A stretch of DNA of 64,000 nt. Origin: Armatimonadota bacterium. GTDB lineage: Bacteria; Armatimonadota; UBA5829; DTJY01. Below the pieces are notes generated by a model. The model was not told the origin of the DNA, ran no database searches, and was given only the letters and a program-made list of their open reading frames with translations. Position numbers and translations under genes: made by a program. The DNA lies in the NCBI GenBank assembly GCA_025358205.1, contig JANYKG010000128.1, positions 28,062-92,061 on the forward strand, written 5' to 3'. Numbering within the stretch: position 1 is the first letter of the stretch; each line of letters opens with the position of its first letter. Positions 27,541 through 37,762 of the stretch are shown here, in pieces.

Positions 27541-29778
27541 GTGGCACACGTGCGAGTATACGAATTAGCAAAAGAATTGAATCTCAGCAATCACGATATG
27601 ATTGCTAAGTTAGCCGAAATGGGCATTGAGGTCAAGAGCCACGCCAGCGGCCTTGAAGACGACATTGTCGCCAAGGTCAAGGGGTATGTGGCCAGTCCTA
27701 AGGCCGCATCGGCTCCGGCTAAGGCTAAGGCCAAAGTGAAGCCCTCTGTTACCCTAACCGCTGAAGTTACCGTGCGGGAACTGGCGGAGTTGCTTGAGGT
27801 TGCCCCCGCTGACGTTCAGAAAGTCCTCATTGCCGGCGGAGCGCTCGTTCGCATCAATCAGGCTATCGGCGCTGATTTGGCCGCCAAGGTCGCGGAGAGT
27901 CTGGGATTCTCTGTTATCTCTCCTGCACCGGTGAAAGAGCCTGTAAAGGAACCGGTCAAGCCGCCGGTTAAGGAAGAACCAAAGGCCGCACCGGTTGTTG
28001 AGGCTCCGAAGCCAACTCAGAAGATCGAAGCGCCGAAGCCCACAGCTAAGGCCGAAACACCGATACCGGTTCAGAAGAAGGTTGAAGCGCCGAAACCCGC
28101 ACCCAAGGTGGAAGCGCCGAAGGTTGAGAAGCCTGCTGCTGCACCTGTCCCTGCGCCTCCGCCCGCACCCGAGGCGCCAACCGCCAATGTGGATCTGAAA
28201 CCCAAAGCGGAAGGCAAACCGGCTCCTAAGAAGAAGACCCGTCTCACAAAACCCGAGGACCTGGTTCCCAGGCCGCCGATTGTCACCATCCTCGGACACG
28301 TTGACCACGGTAAGACTACTTTACTGGACGCCATTCGGCAGACTAACGTGGTGGATCAGGAGTTTGGCGGCATCACCCAGCACATCGGCGCATACCAGGT
28401 TGACGTGAAGGGTCGAAAGATAACATTTCTGGATACCCCCGGCCATGAAGCGTTCACCGCCATGAGGATGCGCGGCGCTCAGGTGACGGATATCGCGATT
28501 CTGATTGTGGCTGCCGACGACGGCGTTATGCCGCAGACCATCGAGGCTATTAACCACGCAAAAGCCGCCGAGGTTCAGGTCATTGTAGCGATCAACAAGA
28601 TTGATAAACCGGATGCAAATCTGGACCGCACCAAGCAGCAACTGGCTGAACACGGGCTTGTGATAGAGGATTGGGGCGGCGACATAGTAGCAGTCGCTCT
28701 GTCCGCCAAGTCCCGAGATAACCTTGACGAACTCCTGGAGATGATTCAGTTGTCCGCCGACATGATGGAACTGAAGGCCGATCCGCATGCGCCTGTAGAA
28801 GCCACTGTTATCGAAGCTCAGCTCGACAAGGGCAAGGGGCCGATTGCCACGGTTCTAGTCTCCGAGGGTACATTGAAACAAGGTGACTCGGTAGTGGTCG
28901 GTGAGTCATACGGTCGCATAAAGGCGATGTTGGACGACCGGGGTAAGCGAGTGCAGAAGGCCGGGCCTGCTATGCCGGTTGAGATAGTTGGGCTGTCCTT
29001 AGTTCCCATGGCCGGTGACAAACTGGAAGTTGCCGCCAGTGAGAAGGAAGCCCGCCAGATCGCCGAAGTCCGTGTGCAGGAAGGCCGTGACAACAAGCTC
29101 GCGGCGAGCGGCCAGCGCATTACGCTAACCGACCTGTACAAACAGCTTCAGGACGGCGTTGTGAAGGACCTGAATGTCATCCTCAAATGCGATGTTCAGG
29201 GATCGGTTGAAGCCGTGGGGCAGTCGCTGGAACGCCTTTCCACCGAGGAAGTTCGCGTGAACATGATTCACACAGGCGTCGGCAATGTCGGCGAATCGGA
29301 TATCCTGCTTGCATCAGCCTCCAATGCAGTTATCATCGGTTTCAATATCCGCGTGGATAATCCCGCGAAAGCCGCCGCCGAGGTGGAGCACATTGACGTT
29401 CGCACGTACAATATCATTTACGAACTCATTGACGAAGTGCGCGCCGCCATGGAAGGGCTGCTGGAGCCTGATATCAAGGAAACCGTCATCGGCCACGCGG
29501 AGGTTCGGCAGTTGTTCAGGCTTCCGAGGGGTGGCAGCATTGCAGGTAGCTACATCACCGATGGGCAGCTCAGGCGCAACGCTGAGGCCAGGGTACTGCG
29601 CGATGGCGAAGTGATCCACACAGGCAAGGTGTCTTCACTCAAGCATGTGAAGGAAGACGTGCGTGAGATCAACACCGGCTTCGAGTGCGGAATCATGGTT
29701 GATGGATTCAGCTCGTTCCAGGTCGGCGATATCGTGGAAGGCTATATCATCGAGTTGATCGCCCGACGTATCGGCTAG
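27541..29778 (+). CDS. infB: Translation initiation factor IF-2
   Basis: [12 protein letters not shown]-domain, P/A/K-rich linker, [35 protein letters not shown] start at 27541 assumed. Confidence 0.96.
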   Translation: MAHVRVYELAKELNLSNHDMIAKLAEMGIEVKSHASGLEDDIVAKVKGYVASPKAASAPAKAKAKVKPSVTLTAEVTVRELAELLEVAPADVQKVLIAGGALVRINQAIGADLAAKVAESLGFSVISPAPVKEPVKEPVKPPVKEEPKAAPVVEAPKPTQKIEAPKPTAKAETPIPVQKKVEAPKPAPKVEAPKVEKPAAAPVPAPPPAPEAPTANVDLKPKAEGKPAPKKKTRLTKPEDLVPRPPIVTILGHVDHGKTTLLDAIRQTNVVDQEFGGITQHIGAYQVDVKGRKITFLDTPGHEAFTAMRMRGAQVTDIAILIVAADDGVMPQTIEAINHAKAAEVQVIVAINKIDKPDANLDRTKQQLAEHGLVIEDWGGDIVAVALSAKSRDNLDELLEMIQLSADMMELKADPHAPVEATVIEAQLDKGKGPIATVLVSEGTLKQGDSVVVGESYGRIKAMLDDRGKRVQKAGPAMPVEIVGLSLVPMAGDKLEVAASEKEARQIAEVRVQEGRDNKLAASGQRITLTDLYKQLQDGVVKDLNVILKCDVQGSVEAVGQSLERLSTEEVRVNMIHTGVGNVGESDILLASASNAVIIGFNIRVDNPAKAAAEVEHIDVRTYNIIYELIDEVRAAMEGLLEPDIKETVIGHAEVRQLFRLPRGGSIAGSYITDGQLRRNAEARVLRDGEVIHTGKVSSLKHVKEDVREINTGFECGIMVDGFSSFQVGDIVEGYIIELIARRIG

Positions 29779-29798
29779 GCGAGACCCTGACGAGGTGA

Positions 29799-30083
29799 GT
29801 GGTGATAGTCGGCGTGCTGACCTTGAATCTGTTGATAGAAGACAGCAATTCGCTGAAAGACAAGCGGCAGGTCGTCAAAAGTCTGCTTGACGGCATAAAG
29901 CACAAGTATAACGTGTCCGCTGCTGAGTTGGCAGAATTGGATAAATGGAGGAGGGCGGTGATCGGCGTTGCGGTTATCAGCAATGATAAGAATACGGCGA
30001 ACACCGTCCTCAATCACATATTGGACGGCATAGACTCTGATCCGCGAGTTGACGTGGAATCGTGCGAGATGGAGTTCCTATAA
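29799..30083 (+). CDS. ylxP: DUF503 family protein YlxP
   Basis: VGVLTLNLLIEDSNSLKDKRQVVKSLLDGIKHKYNVSAAEL; infB-rbfA context. Confidence 0.88.
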   Translation: MVIVGVLTLNLLIEDSNSLKDKRQVVKSLLDGIKHKYNVSAAELAELDKWRRAVIGVAVISNDKNTANTVLNHILDGIDSDPRVDVESCEMEFL

Positions 30084-30091
30084 GATAGACC

Positions 30092-30442
30092 ATGAGTACA
30101 AGACAAGAAAAGATCAACCATCTGCTGAAGGTAGAGATCAGCGATATAATACGGCGTGAGATCAGAGACCCCAAGCTGGGTTTTGTGACCATAACGGACG
30201 CCTCTGTAACCAAAGACCTGCGCGAGGCTATCATCTTCGTTAGCGTGCTAGGCGATGATGAGCAGAAAGCGCAGAGTCTGAAGGTGCTTTGGAGGGCTGC
30301 CGGGCACATACGCGGTGAGTTTGGCCGTCGTGCGTCCATGAAGGTCATCCCTGAGTTGAAGTTCAGGATGGACAGCGCAGTGGATCAAGGCATGCGCATA
30401 TTCGAGCTACTGCAACAGGTAAAACCTCATGACGAAGAGTGA
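30092..30442 (+). CDS. rbfA: 30S ribosome-binding factor A
   Basis: INHLLKVEISDIIRREIRDPKLGFVTITDASVTKDLREAIIFVSVLGD; PELKFRMDSAVDQGMRI. Confidence 0.94.
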   Translation: MSTRQEKINHLLKVEISDIIRREIRDPKLGFVTITDASVTKDLREAIIFVSVLGDDEQKAQSLKVLWRAAGHIRGEFGRRASMKVIPELKFRMDSAVDQGMRIFELLQQVKPHDEE

Positions 30443-31400
30443 CATGCAGTCTGCTGTTGATGCGTTTAAGGGCGCGTCAACGTTTCTGGTATTGAGTCAC
30501 GTAAGCCCGGACGGCGACTCGCTCGGGTGTATGTGCGCTTTTGCACTCGCCGCTGAGTCGCTGGGCAAGACCGCTGTGATGCTCCATCCGGACGGCGCGG
30601 GCGAGCTGTACACTTTCCTACCGGGAATAGATGCCCTACTCACCACTGTCTCGAAGGACCAGCGATTTGACTTGGCTGTCTTGCTAGACTGCGATGGTCC
30701 CACCAGACTAGGGCTTGCTCAGGAACTGCTCTCTCAGTGCGATAAGATCCTCGAACTAGACCACCACCTTGGAACCGACAGAGTATCGGATTTTCGGATT
30801 ATTGATTCAACCTCCGCTTCGACAGGCGAGGTGTTATATGATTTCCTCCGCGCAGCAGACGTGTCCATCAGCAGCGAGATCGCCGAATGCCTGTTGACGG
30901 CCGTGGTGACCGATACCGGCTGCTTCCGATTCAGCAATGTGAAGCCTTCCACACTCCGCGTGGCGAGTGAACTGGCTGAGATCGGGGCATCGGTACACGA
31001 TATCGTTGAGCATGTATACGAAAGCCGCACGTTGAGCGCGGCGAGGATACTCGGGACCACGCTGGCAGCATTGAAGACTGCATTGGACGGTAGAGTGGCG
31101 TATTCCCGTATTACTCGCGAGGAGTTGCTCTCTTCCGGCGCAGATGAAAGCGAGACCGAGGGGATTGCCAACTACGTCCGTTCCATCCGAGGTGCGAAGA
31201 TCGCGCTGCTGTTCCGTGAGGCCGAGGATGGCTCCACGCGGGTGAGCCTCAGGTCCGTGGTCGGCGGCGATGTCAGCGTGGTTGCCAAGCAGTTTGGCGG
31301 CGGCGGCCATCGCATGGCGGCGGGGTGTACGGTCGAGAAGCCCATGAACGAAGCCATCGAACTTGTGATAAGCGCGGTTGAAAAATGGATGGTATCCTAA
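30429..31400 (+). CDS. DHH/DHHA1 phosphoesterase, NrnA-like
   Basis: LVLSHVSPDGDSLGCMCA; LELDHHLGTD; GGGGHRMAAG. Confidence 0.9.
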   Translation: MTKSDMQSAVDAFKGASTFLVLSHVSPDGDSLGCMCAFALAAESLGKTAVMLHPDGAGELYTFLPGIDALLTTVSKDQRFDLAVLLDCDGPTRLGLAQELLSQCDKILELDHHLGTDRVSDFRIIDSTSASTGEVLYDFLRAADVSISSEIAECLLTAVVTDTGCFRFSNVKPSTLRVASELAEIGASVHDIVEHVYESRTLSAARILGTTLAALKTALDGRVAYSRITREELLSSGADESETEGIANYVRSIRGAKIALLFREAEDGSTRVSLRSVVGGDVSVVAKQFGGGGHRMAAGCTVEKPMNEAIELVISAVEKWMVS

Positions 31401-32326
31401 ACGTCCACAAGCTTTCCGGCCCGACTTCCCATGATGTAGTGGCTCGCGTGCGAAGGATAGCGGGGATGAAGCGCGTGGGTCATACCGGCACACTCGATCC
31501 GCTGGCGTCAGGCGTGCTGGTGGTCTGTCTGGGCAACGCGACTCGGGTGATAGAGTACATGTCCGGCTGGCAAAAATTGTACTCTGCGGAAGCGGTTCTG
31601 GGCGTGGAAACGGACAGTGAGGACTCCACCGGCGAGGTTCTTTCCAGATGTGACGCGTCGAGGATCACAAGGGCTGATATCGAGTCCGTGATACCGCGCT
31701 TTACAGGCAAGATCATGCAGGTTCCGCCGATGGTTTCAGCCGTCAAACATCAAGGCAAGCGGCTGTATGAATTGGCCAGGGCTGGCAAGACCGTCGAGAG
31801 AACCGCTCGTGAGATCGAAGTGTATTCACTGCGCCTGACCGAGTTTGAGGCTGGTGAAGAAGCCCGATTCGATATTGAAGTGATCTGTTCAGGTGGCACG
31901 TACATCCGCACGCTGTGCGCAGATATCGGCAAGGCGCTGGGCTGCGGGGCGCATATGTCTGCGCTCACGCGTACTGCTGTTGGTGAGTTTCGGATCGAGG
32001 AAGCTCTGACCACCGAAAGCCTGGAGCAGGTGGCCGCGGAGGGTCGGCTGGAACAAGCGCTCGTGCCGATGAGCCGATTGCTAGGGGATATGCCGTCGCT
32101 TATTGCCGCACCGCACGAGGAATTGCTTGTAACCAACGGCGTGGTTCTGGCGTTAGACCGGTTCACACCGGGCGTCGGAATACCGATCGAGGGACATCCT
32201 GTGCGTATCTGTGCTGAAGGAGATAGGCTGATGGCTATTGGCCTGTTGAGACGTGGTGTGAATGGGTCTCTGGAAGTAAAGCCCGCGAAGGTGTTCGCAA
32301 TCAACGAGAATGATGAAGAAGCCTGA
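31385..32326 (+). CDS. truB: tRNA pseudouridine synthase B
   Basis: DGILNVHKLSGPTSHDVVARVRRI; KRVGHTGTLDPLASGVL. Confidence 0.95.
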   Translation: MDGILNVHKLSGPTSHDVVARVRRIAGMKRVGHTGTLDPLASGVLVVCLGNATRVIEYMSGWQKLYSAEAVLGVETDSEDSTGEVLSRCDASRITRADIESVIPRFTGKIMQVPPMVSAVKHQGKRLYELARAGKTVERTAREIEVYSLRLTEFEAGEEARFDIEVICSGGTYIRTLCADIGKALGCGAHMSALTRTAVGEFRIEEALTTESLEQVAAEGRLEQALVPMSRLLGDMPSLIAAPHEELLVTNGVVLALDRFTPGVGIPIEGHPVRICAEGDRLMAIGLLRRGVNGSLEVKPAKVFAINENDEEA

Positions 32327-33260
32327 CATGGAGATCATCCGAAGTATAGACGAATTGACTGCCAGAACGCCTTCAGTGGTAACCGTGGGCGTGTTCGACG
32401 GTGTACACCTGGGCCATCAGACCATCATGCGCATTGTTCGAGCCGATGCTGAGGAACGCAAAGCCCGGTCAGTGGCCGTGACTTTTGACCGTATGCCCGA
32501 GGAGTTGGTTCATCCATCATCGAACCCTGTCTTCATCACCACGCTGGACGAGAAGCTGAACCTCATCGCCGCGCAAGGCATAGACCTGACTGTGGTGCTT
32601 CCGCTTGAACAACACATCCTGGACATCACTGCAGATGATTTCATCCACGATATCCTCTGCCGCAGACTGTGTACGGTTCAACTTGTGGTGGGCGCCACCT
32701 TTGGGTTTGGCAAGGGCCGCGCTGGGAACCTGGATATGCTTCGGCGCGAGGGCGCGGAGTGCGGGTTCGGGGTTCTCGGCATGTCGGCTATCGAGTTTGA
32801 CGGCGAGTTGGTTAGCAGCACTGTGATCAGGCGGTTGATTGCGGATGGTGATATTGATCGCGCGAACGAGATGCTTGGCCGTCCGTTTATGATGCAGGGC
32901 GAGGTGGTGCGAGGCGAGGGGATAGGAACCACGCTTGGCTTTCCGACGGCGAACATCGCTGTGCCTGAGCGGCAGGTTATGCCCGCGCGAGGCGTCTATG
33001 CCTGCACCGTGAATCTGGACGGACGGCGGTGGGTCGGCGCGATGAACATCGGCACAAGGCCGACGGTCGGCGGGCAGGGTACCCTTGTGGAGGTCTATCT
33101 CATCGGTTTCTCCGGTGAGCTTTACGGACGCGAGCTGAGGGTGGAATTCCATCATCGGTTGCGGGCCGAAACCAAGTTCCCGGACCGAGAAGCCTTGACG
33201 CGTCAGATACAGGTGGATGTGCAACAGATTGCCGAAATGCTGGAGGACGGGACGCGGTGA
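32310..33260 (+). CDS. ribF: Bifunctional riboflavin kinase/FAD synthetase
   Basis: TVGVFDGVHLGHQTIM; GFPTANIAVPERQVMPARGVYAC; MNIGTRPTVGG. Confidence 0.95.
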   Translation: MMKKPDMEIIRSIDELTARTPSVVTVGVFDGVHLGHQTIMRIVRADAEERKARSVAVTFDRMPEELVHPSSNPVFITTLDEKLNLIAAQGIDLTVVLPLEQHILDITADDFIHDILCRRLCTVQLVVGATFGFGKGRAGNLDMLRREGAECGFGVLGMSAIEFDGELVSSTVIRRLIADGDIDRANEMLGRPFMMQGEVVRGEGIGTTLGFPTANIAVPERQVMPARGVYACTVNLDGRRWVGAMNIGTRPTVGGQGTLVEVYLIGFSGELYGRELRVEFHHRLRAETKFPDREALTRQIQVDVQQIAEMLEDGTR

Positions 33261-33309
33261 TGTAGTGGGGTATTGAGGCGCTGAAGGACCTTGCGGGAGG
33301 CGATGTGAA

Positions 33310-34743
33310 ATGAGATCGGATAAACACCCATTCTTGAGAGCAGCGACACTGATGTTTGTGGGATTGGCGATATACGCGCAGTCCATACCAGTCAATGCGT
33401 CCGCGCCTTCGTCCCCGAATCCGTTCAAAGATCAGGTCATCACTCGTGAGCAGCGGACGATGGGGCTTGTTACCGTCTATTCGCTCGCCAAACAGCACTT
33501 TGCGCTCTTTGACGACCTCCCAAAGCTGGACTGGGATAAGACGTTCATTGAGTACATTCCGCTGGTCGAGAAGGATCAGAGCCTCTACGACTACTACAGG
33601 GTGCTCCAGCGCTTCAACGCTCTCCTGGAAGACGGGCACACCACTATCAGCTTCCCGACGATTGTGCAGAAGGAACTAGACGAGCTGCCTATCCGCGCGA
33701 ATATAGTGGAGGGCAAATGGGTCATCGTGACCCGCTTCCCCACGAAAGAGGTGCTCAAGGAGGACATCCCACGGGGATCGGAGCTTCTGTCCATCGAAGG
33801 CATACCGCCCGCGAAGTACTATGCCGACAAGTTTTATCCGTACATCGCAGCCGGGCGTGAGCAGTTCAAGCGTCAGAAGCTGTCCGCCTATGCGTTGTAC
33901 CCCAAGAACACACCGATTAAGGTGGCGCTTCGTTACCCGGATGGATCGTCGCACGAGCGAGTACTCAAGGCCAACGCAGCGACAGTCAACTGGAGCGACG
34001 AGAGCCTCCTTGCGAAGTATATCATGCCCTGGAGCGTCGGACCCGGGTTCGCCTCCAGCGAACTCGATGGGGGCATCCTCTATATCGCTTTCCGGAGCTG
34101 CGACCGGGACAGCGAGAACAAGATTGTGAAACTACTGGAGTCGCGGAAATCGAACTGGCCGAAGGGCGTGATCCTGGACCTGAGGGCAAACCGAGGCGGG
34201 AGTTCGCCGGAGGACCTCATCGCGCATCTGATCTCCCAGCGAGTGGAATGGTATGAGGCGTTGTCACGCTGGTCGCTCTCCTACATGACAGCCCAGACAA
34301 AGGACAGCACCGAGGCGCAAGCGGCGGAATGGCTCAAGGGCCGGGGACTATCGGCGGAGTTCAGCCCCAAATGGTACAGAATGCCCTGGTCTCTCACGCC
34401 GGCGAAAATCCACTATGACGGCCCGCTCGCGATCCTGACCAGCCCCACCACCGGAAGCGCGGCCGAAGATGTCGTAGCGCTACTGCAGCAGGCGGGCAGA
34501 GGTAAGGTCATCGGCGACCGGACTGCCGGCGCTACCGGCCAACCCCTCTCGTTCGATCTGCCCGGCGGCGGATCGGGGCGCGTCTGCACGATGAAATGCC
34601 GATACCTCGACGGTCGGGAGTTCCAGAAGGTCGGTTGTCCACCGGACATCCTCGTGACACCGACGCTGAAAGGGATCACGGAGGCCCGTGACGAGGTGCT
34701 TGAAGTTGCGCTGAAGTATATCCGGTCATCGGCTGCGCTCTGA
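33310..34743 (+). CDS. S41 (C-terminal processing) family peptidase, secreted
   Basis: Signal-like N-terminus; GVILDLRANRGGSS; LTSPTTGSAAEDVVALLQQAGRGKVIGDRTAGATG. Confidence 0.87.
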   Translation: MRSDKHPFLRAATLMFVGLAIYAQSIPVNASAPSSPNPFKDQVITREQRTMGLVTVYSLAKQHFALFDDLPKLDWDKTFIEYIPLVEKDQSLYDYYRVLQRFNALLEDGHTTISFPTIVQKELDELPIRANIVEGKWVIVTRFPTKEVLKEDIPRGSELLSIEGIPPAKYYADKFYPYIAAGREQFKRQKLSAYALYPKNTPIKVALRYPDGSSHERVLKANAATVNWSDESLLAKYIMPWSVGPGFASSELDGGILYIAFRSCDRDSENKIVKLLESRKSNWPKGVILDLRANRGGSSPEDLIAHLISQRVEWYEALSRWSLSYMTAQTKDSTEAQAAEWLKGRGLSAEFSPKWYRMPWSLTPAKIHYDGPLAILTSPTTGSAAEDVVALLQQAGRGKVIGDRTAGATGQPLSFDLPGGGSGRVCTMKCRYLDGREFQKVGCPPDILVTPTLKGITEARDEVLEVALKYIRSSAAL

Positions 34744-34822
34744 GACAGAGTTCCCGGAACGAGAAGCCCTGACGTTTCAGATACAGGCAGATGTCGCAAA
34801 GATAGCCGAGATGCCAGCTTAG
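34727..34822 (+). pseudogene. Degenerate duplicate of the ribF 3' end
   Basis: In frame HRLRSETEFPEREALTFQIQADVAKIAEMPA* versus ribF HRLRAETKFPDREALTRQIQVDVQQIAEMLE. Confidence 0.8.
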
Positions 34823-34867
34823 AATACCGCAACTGTGGGCAAGATGATCTTGTCTGTAGATAGACAC

Positions 34868-34907
34868 ATTTGACAGAGGAGTTGCATTGTGTTATACTCT
34901 GTCAAAT
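34868..34907 (+). promoter_or_regulatory. rpsO promoter within an 11-bp inverted repeat
   Basis: TTGACA (34870-34875)-17-TATACT (34893-34898); ATTTGACAGAG/CTCTGTCAAAT arms. Confidence 0.65.
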
Positions 34908-35091
34908 CTAGACCGGGCCATGTCGGCTGCGCTAGCGGCGGATGGGTTGCGGTAGACGACAGTCTGTAGATCATCTTCACCCAATGGTGAAGAACTCATG
35001 CCACGGTCTACAGCCTCCAGTCTATTGCCTCCCTGTCTTCCCCAGTTAGCCTGCGTGAGTCCTGCGAGAATCATCAGGAGAATACATCCAA
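34908..35091 (+). promoter_or_regulatory. Structured 5' leader of rpsO, candidate S15-responsive RNA
   Basis: Nested pairing CTGTAGA (34964-34970)/TCTACAG (35008-35014) around TCTTCACC-caat-GGTGAAGA; alternative GTAGAC/GTCTAC pairing. Confidence 0.45.
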
Positions 35092-35361
35092 ATGACTTTG
35101 CAAAAAGACGACAAGAGCACCATCATTGACCAGTACCGTATGCATGAGGGTGACACCGGATCTGCAGAAGTTCAGGTAGCGTTGCTGACGGCGAGAATCA
35201 ACTTGCTTACAGAACACCTGAAGATGCACAAGAAGGATCACCATTCCAGGCGCGGACTCCTAATGATGGTCGGGCAGCGACGCAGGTTGCTGAATTACCT
35301 CACCAAGGTGGACATAGAAAGATATAGGTCTATGGTTACACGGCTTGGCCTGAGGAGATAG
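35092..35361 (+). CDS. rpsO: 30S ribosomal protein S15
   Basis: [51 protein letters not shown]. Confidence 0.97.
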   Translation: MTLQKDDKSTIIDQYRMHEGDTGSAEVQVALLTARINLLTEHLKMHKKDHHSRRGLLMMVGQRRRLLNYLTKVDIERYRSMVTRLGLRR

Positions 35362-35378
35362 GGAGAACAAAACAACAT

Positions 35379-37625
35379 ATGATTCATCAGGTTGAAATGG
35401 ACCTGGATGGTCGCAGTCTACGCATGGAGACCGGCAAAGTGGCTCTTCAGGCCGACGGCGCCGTGCTTCTGAGCATGGGCGATACCGTCGTGCTTGCGAC
35501 TGCCACAATGAGCAACACTCCGAGAGCGGGCATGGATTTCTTTCCGCTCGTCTGCGACTATGAAGAGAGAAAGTACTCCGTAGGTAAAATACCCGGAGGA
35601 TTCGTGAAGCGCGGAGGCAGGCCCTCTGAGCACGCGATTCTGGTTTCAAGACTGATTGATAGACCGCTAAGACCTATGTTCCCGGATGGCATGAGGAATG
35701 AGGTCCAGGTGATCGCGATCACTCTTTCGGTAGATTTGGACAATCCGCCGGATGTGCTGGCAATGCTGGCGTCATCGGCGGCCCTCAGCATCTCCCGGAT
35801 TCCTTTCGCAGGCCCCATCGGCACAGTTCGTGTGTCGCATGTGGACGGCGAGTTCATCTGCAATCCTTCATGGGAACAGCAGAGCGCCGCGGAGTTGAAC
35901 CTGATTCTATCAGGCACCCGCGACACCATCCTCACAGTTGACGTTGAAGCCAACATTGTGGACGAATCACTGGTCATTGATGCGATCAGCTTCGGACACG
36001 AGCGCATCGTGAAGCTGATTGACCTTCAGGATGAGCTGGCTAAGTTGGTCGGAAAAGCCAAGGTTGAGGTAGAGCTTCACAAGACCCCGGCTGAGATCGT
36101 GCAGGCAGTGCGTGACAGTGCAGGCGCTGACGTTCGCAAGACAGCTCAGAATCCCGACAAGGCGCTGCGCGAGTCCAATCTGCAGACCCTTAAGACTCAG
36201 GTGATCGAGCGGATGACCGAGCAGTTCCCAGAACAGGTCTCCGATCTCGGTGAGGCCTTCGAGAAGGTGCTGAAAGAGAATGTCCGCAGCCTCATCCTTG
36301 ATGAAGGCGTGCGAGTTGACGGCAGGAAGCCGCAGGACATCAGGAATATCTGGAGTGAAGTCGGTCTGCTTCCGAGAGTACACGGATCAGGTCTGTTCAC
36401 CAGGGGCGAAACCCAGGTGCTGACCGCGTGCGTTCTCGGATCGCTGGAAGACTCACAGATCGTTGACACGGTTGAGGAAGACACTCGGAAGCGCTACATG
36501 CACTTCTACAACTTCCCGCCATTCAGCGTGGGCGAGACTCGGCCGTTGCGCGGTCCGGGTCGTCGAGACATCGGGCACGGTGCGCTTGCAGAGAGAGCGC
36601 TGCTGCCGGTCATTCCTTTGCAGGAGGAGTTCCCGTATACCCTGCTGCTGACATCCGAAGTGCTTGGTTCCAACGGCTCGACATCTATGGCTAGTACGTG
36701 CGGAAGCACGCTAGCGCTTATGGATGCCGGTGTAAAGATCAAAGCGCCCGTAGCCGGCACCGCGATGGGACTGATGACCGACGGCACGAAGTTCGTAGTT
36801 CTCAGCGACATCATGGGACTGGAAGACTTCTCAGGCGACATGGACTTCAAGGTTGCCGGAAGCGCGGAGGGCGTGACCGCCATCCAGATGGACACCAAGA
36901 TTCACGGCGTCCCTGCTTCCATTCTGGGCAACGCGCTTGCCGAAGCGAAGACAGCGCGTCTTCACATTCTCGGCAAGATGCTTGAGACTCTCGAAGCGCC
37001 CAGAGAAGAGATGTCCGAATATGCGCCTAGAGTTCTGATCATTGAGATCAACCCTGAGAAGATCGGTGAAGTTATCGGCCCGGGCGGCAAGGTGATCAAG
37101 CGGATCGAAGCCGAGACAGGCGCGTCGCTGAGCATTGAGCAGGACGGCCATGTGTACATCACCGCTGCGGACAAGGCCGGTGGCGAGGCGGCGTACAAGA
37201 TGGTGGACGAGATCACACGCGATGTCAAGATAGGCGAGACCTATATTGGCCGTGTGACCAGAATCCAGCCGTTTGGCGCGTTCGTCGAGATTCTTCCAGG
37301 CCGTGAGGGTTTGGTTCACGTTTCGCAGCTTGCCCCGCACAGAGTGGAGCGAGTCGAAGACGTGGTGAAGCTGGGCGAAGAACTGATGGTCAAGGTCATC
37401 GAGGTCAATCCGAAGATCGCTCTGACCCGCAAAGGGTGTACCGGCGCAGGTGATGAACCGTCAGGCGACCAGGGTGATTCTCAGCGTGAGCGCGGCGGAC
37501 GCGAAGACAGGCGTCCTCGCGAAGAGAGAGCGCCTCGCGAGAGCAGACCTGAGCCTGCAGCAGAGCCTGTTGCAGAGGCTCCCGGCGACGACACGCTTCA
37601 GGCGAAGTTCAGACCGAAGCGGTAG
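35379..37625 (+). CDS. pnp: Polyribonucleotide nucleotidyltransferase
   Basis: RNase PH repeats, KH (IGEVIGPGGKVIKRIEAETGASLSIEQDG) and S1 (YIGRVTRIQPFGAFVEILPGREGLVHVSQL) domains. Confidence 0.97.
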   Translation: MIHQVEMDLDGRSLRMETGKVALQADGAVLLSMGDTVVLATATMSNTPRAGMDFFPLVCDYEERKYSVGKIPGGFVKRGGRPSEHAILVSRLIDRPLRPMFPDGMRNEVQVIAITLSVDLDNPPDVLAMLASSAALSISRIPFAGPIGTVRVSHVDGEFICNPSWEQQSAAELNLILSGTRDTILTVDVEANIVDESLVIDAISFGHERIVKLIDLQDELAKLVGKAKVEVELHKTPAEIVQAVRDSAGADVRKTAQNPDKALRESNLQTLKTQVIERMTEQFPEQVSDLGEAFEKVLKENVRSLILDEGVRVDGRKPQDIRNIWSEVGLLPRVHGSGLFTRGETQVLTACVLGSLEDSQIVDTVEEDTRKRYMHFYNFPPFSVGETRPLRGPGRRDIGHGALAERALLPVIPLQEEFPYTLLLTSEVLGSNGSTSMASTCGSTLALMDAGVKIKAPVAGTAMGLMTDGTKFVVLSDIMGLEDFSGDMDFKVAGSAEGVTAIQMDTKIHGVPASILGNALAEAKTARLHILGKMLETLEAPREEMSEYAPRVLIIEINPEKIGEVIGPGGKVIKRIEAETGASLSIEQDGHVYITAADKAGGEAAYKMVDEITRDVKIGETYIGRVTRIQPFGAFVEILPGREGLVHVSQLAPHRVERVEDVVKLGEELMVKVIEVNPKIALTRKGCTGAGDEPSGDQGDSQRERGGREDRRPREERAPRESRPEPAAEPVAEAPGDDTLQAKFRPKR

Positions 37626-37708
37626 TCTCGGGTATTATCAGAAAAAGTCACCGGCCGGAGCAGGATGCGAATAAGCGCCTGGTCTGGCCGGTTGTTTATC
37701 TGCCCCAC

Positions 37709-37733
37709 ATTATTCCCTAGAAAGGTGAATAAT
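37709..37733. repeat. ATTATTC/GAATAAT palindromic repeat, weak copy 2
   Basis: ATTATTC-n11-GAATAAT, 7-bp arms. Confidence 0.5.
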
Positions 37734-37762
37734 CCAGGCTGGATATTGGAAAGAGGAAGCAT

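Noticed and set aside
27980-28250. Repeat-like Pro/Ala/Lys/Val tract in infB
   Set aside because: Ordinary low-complexity linker between IF-2 N-terminal and G domains, not a separate element.
32517-33428. 303-aa minus-strand ORF antisense to ribF
   Set aside because: Shadow ORF; its partial similarity to the minus ORF at 34676-34867 only reflects the ribF tail duplication reported above.
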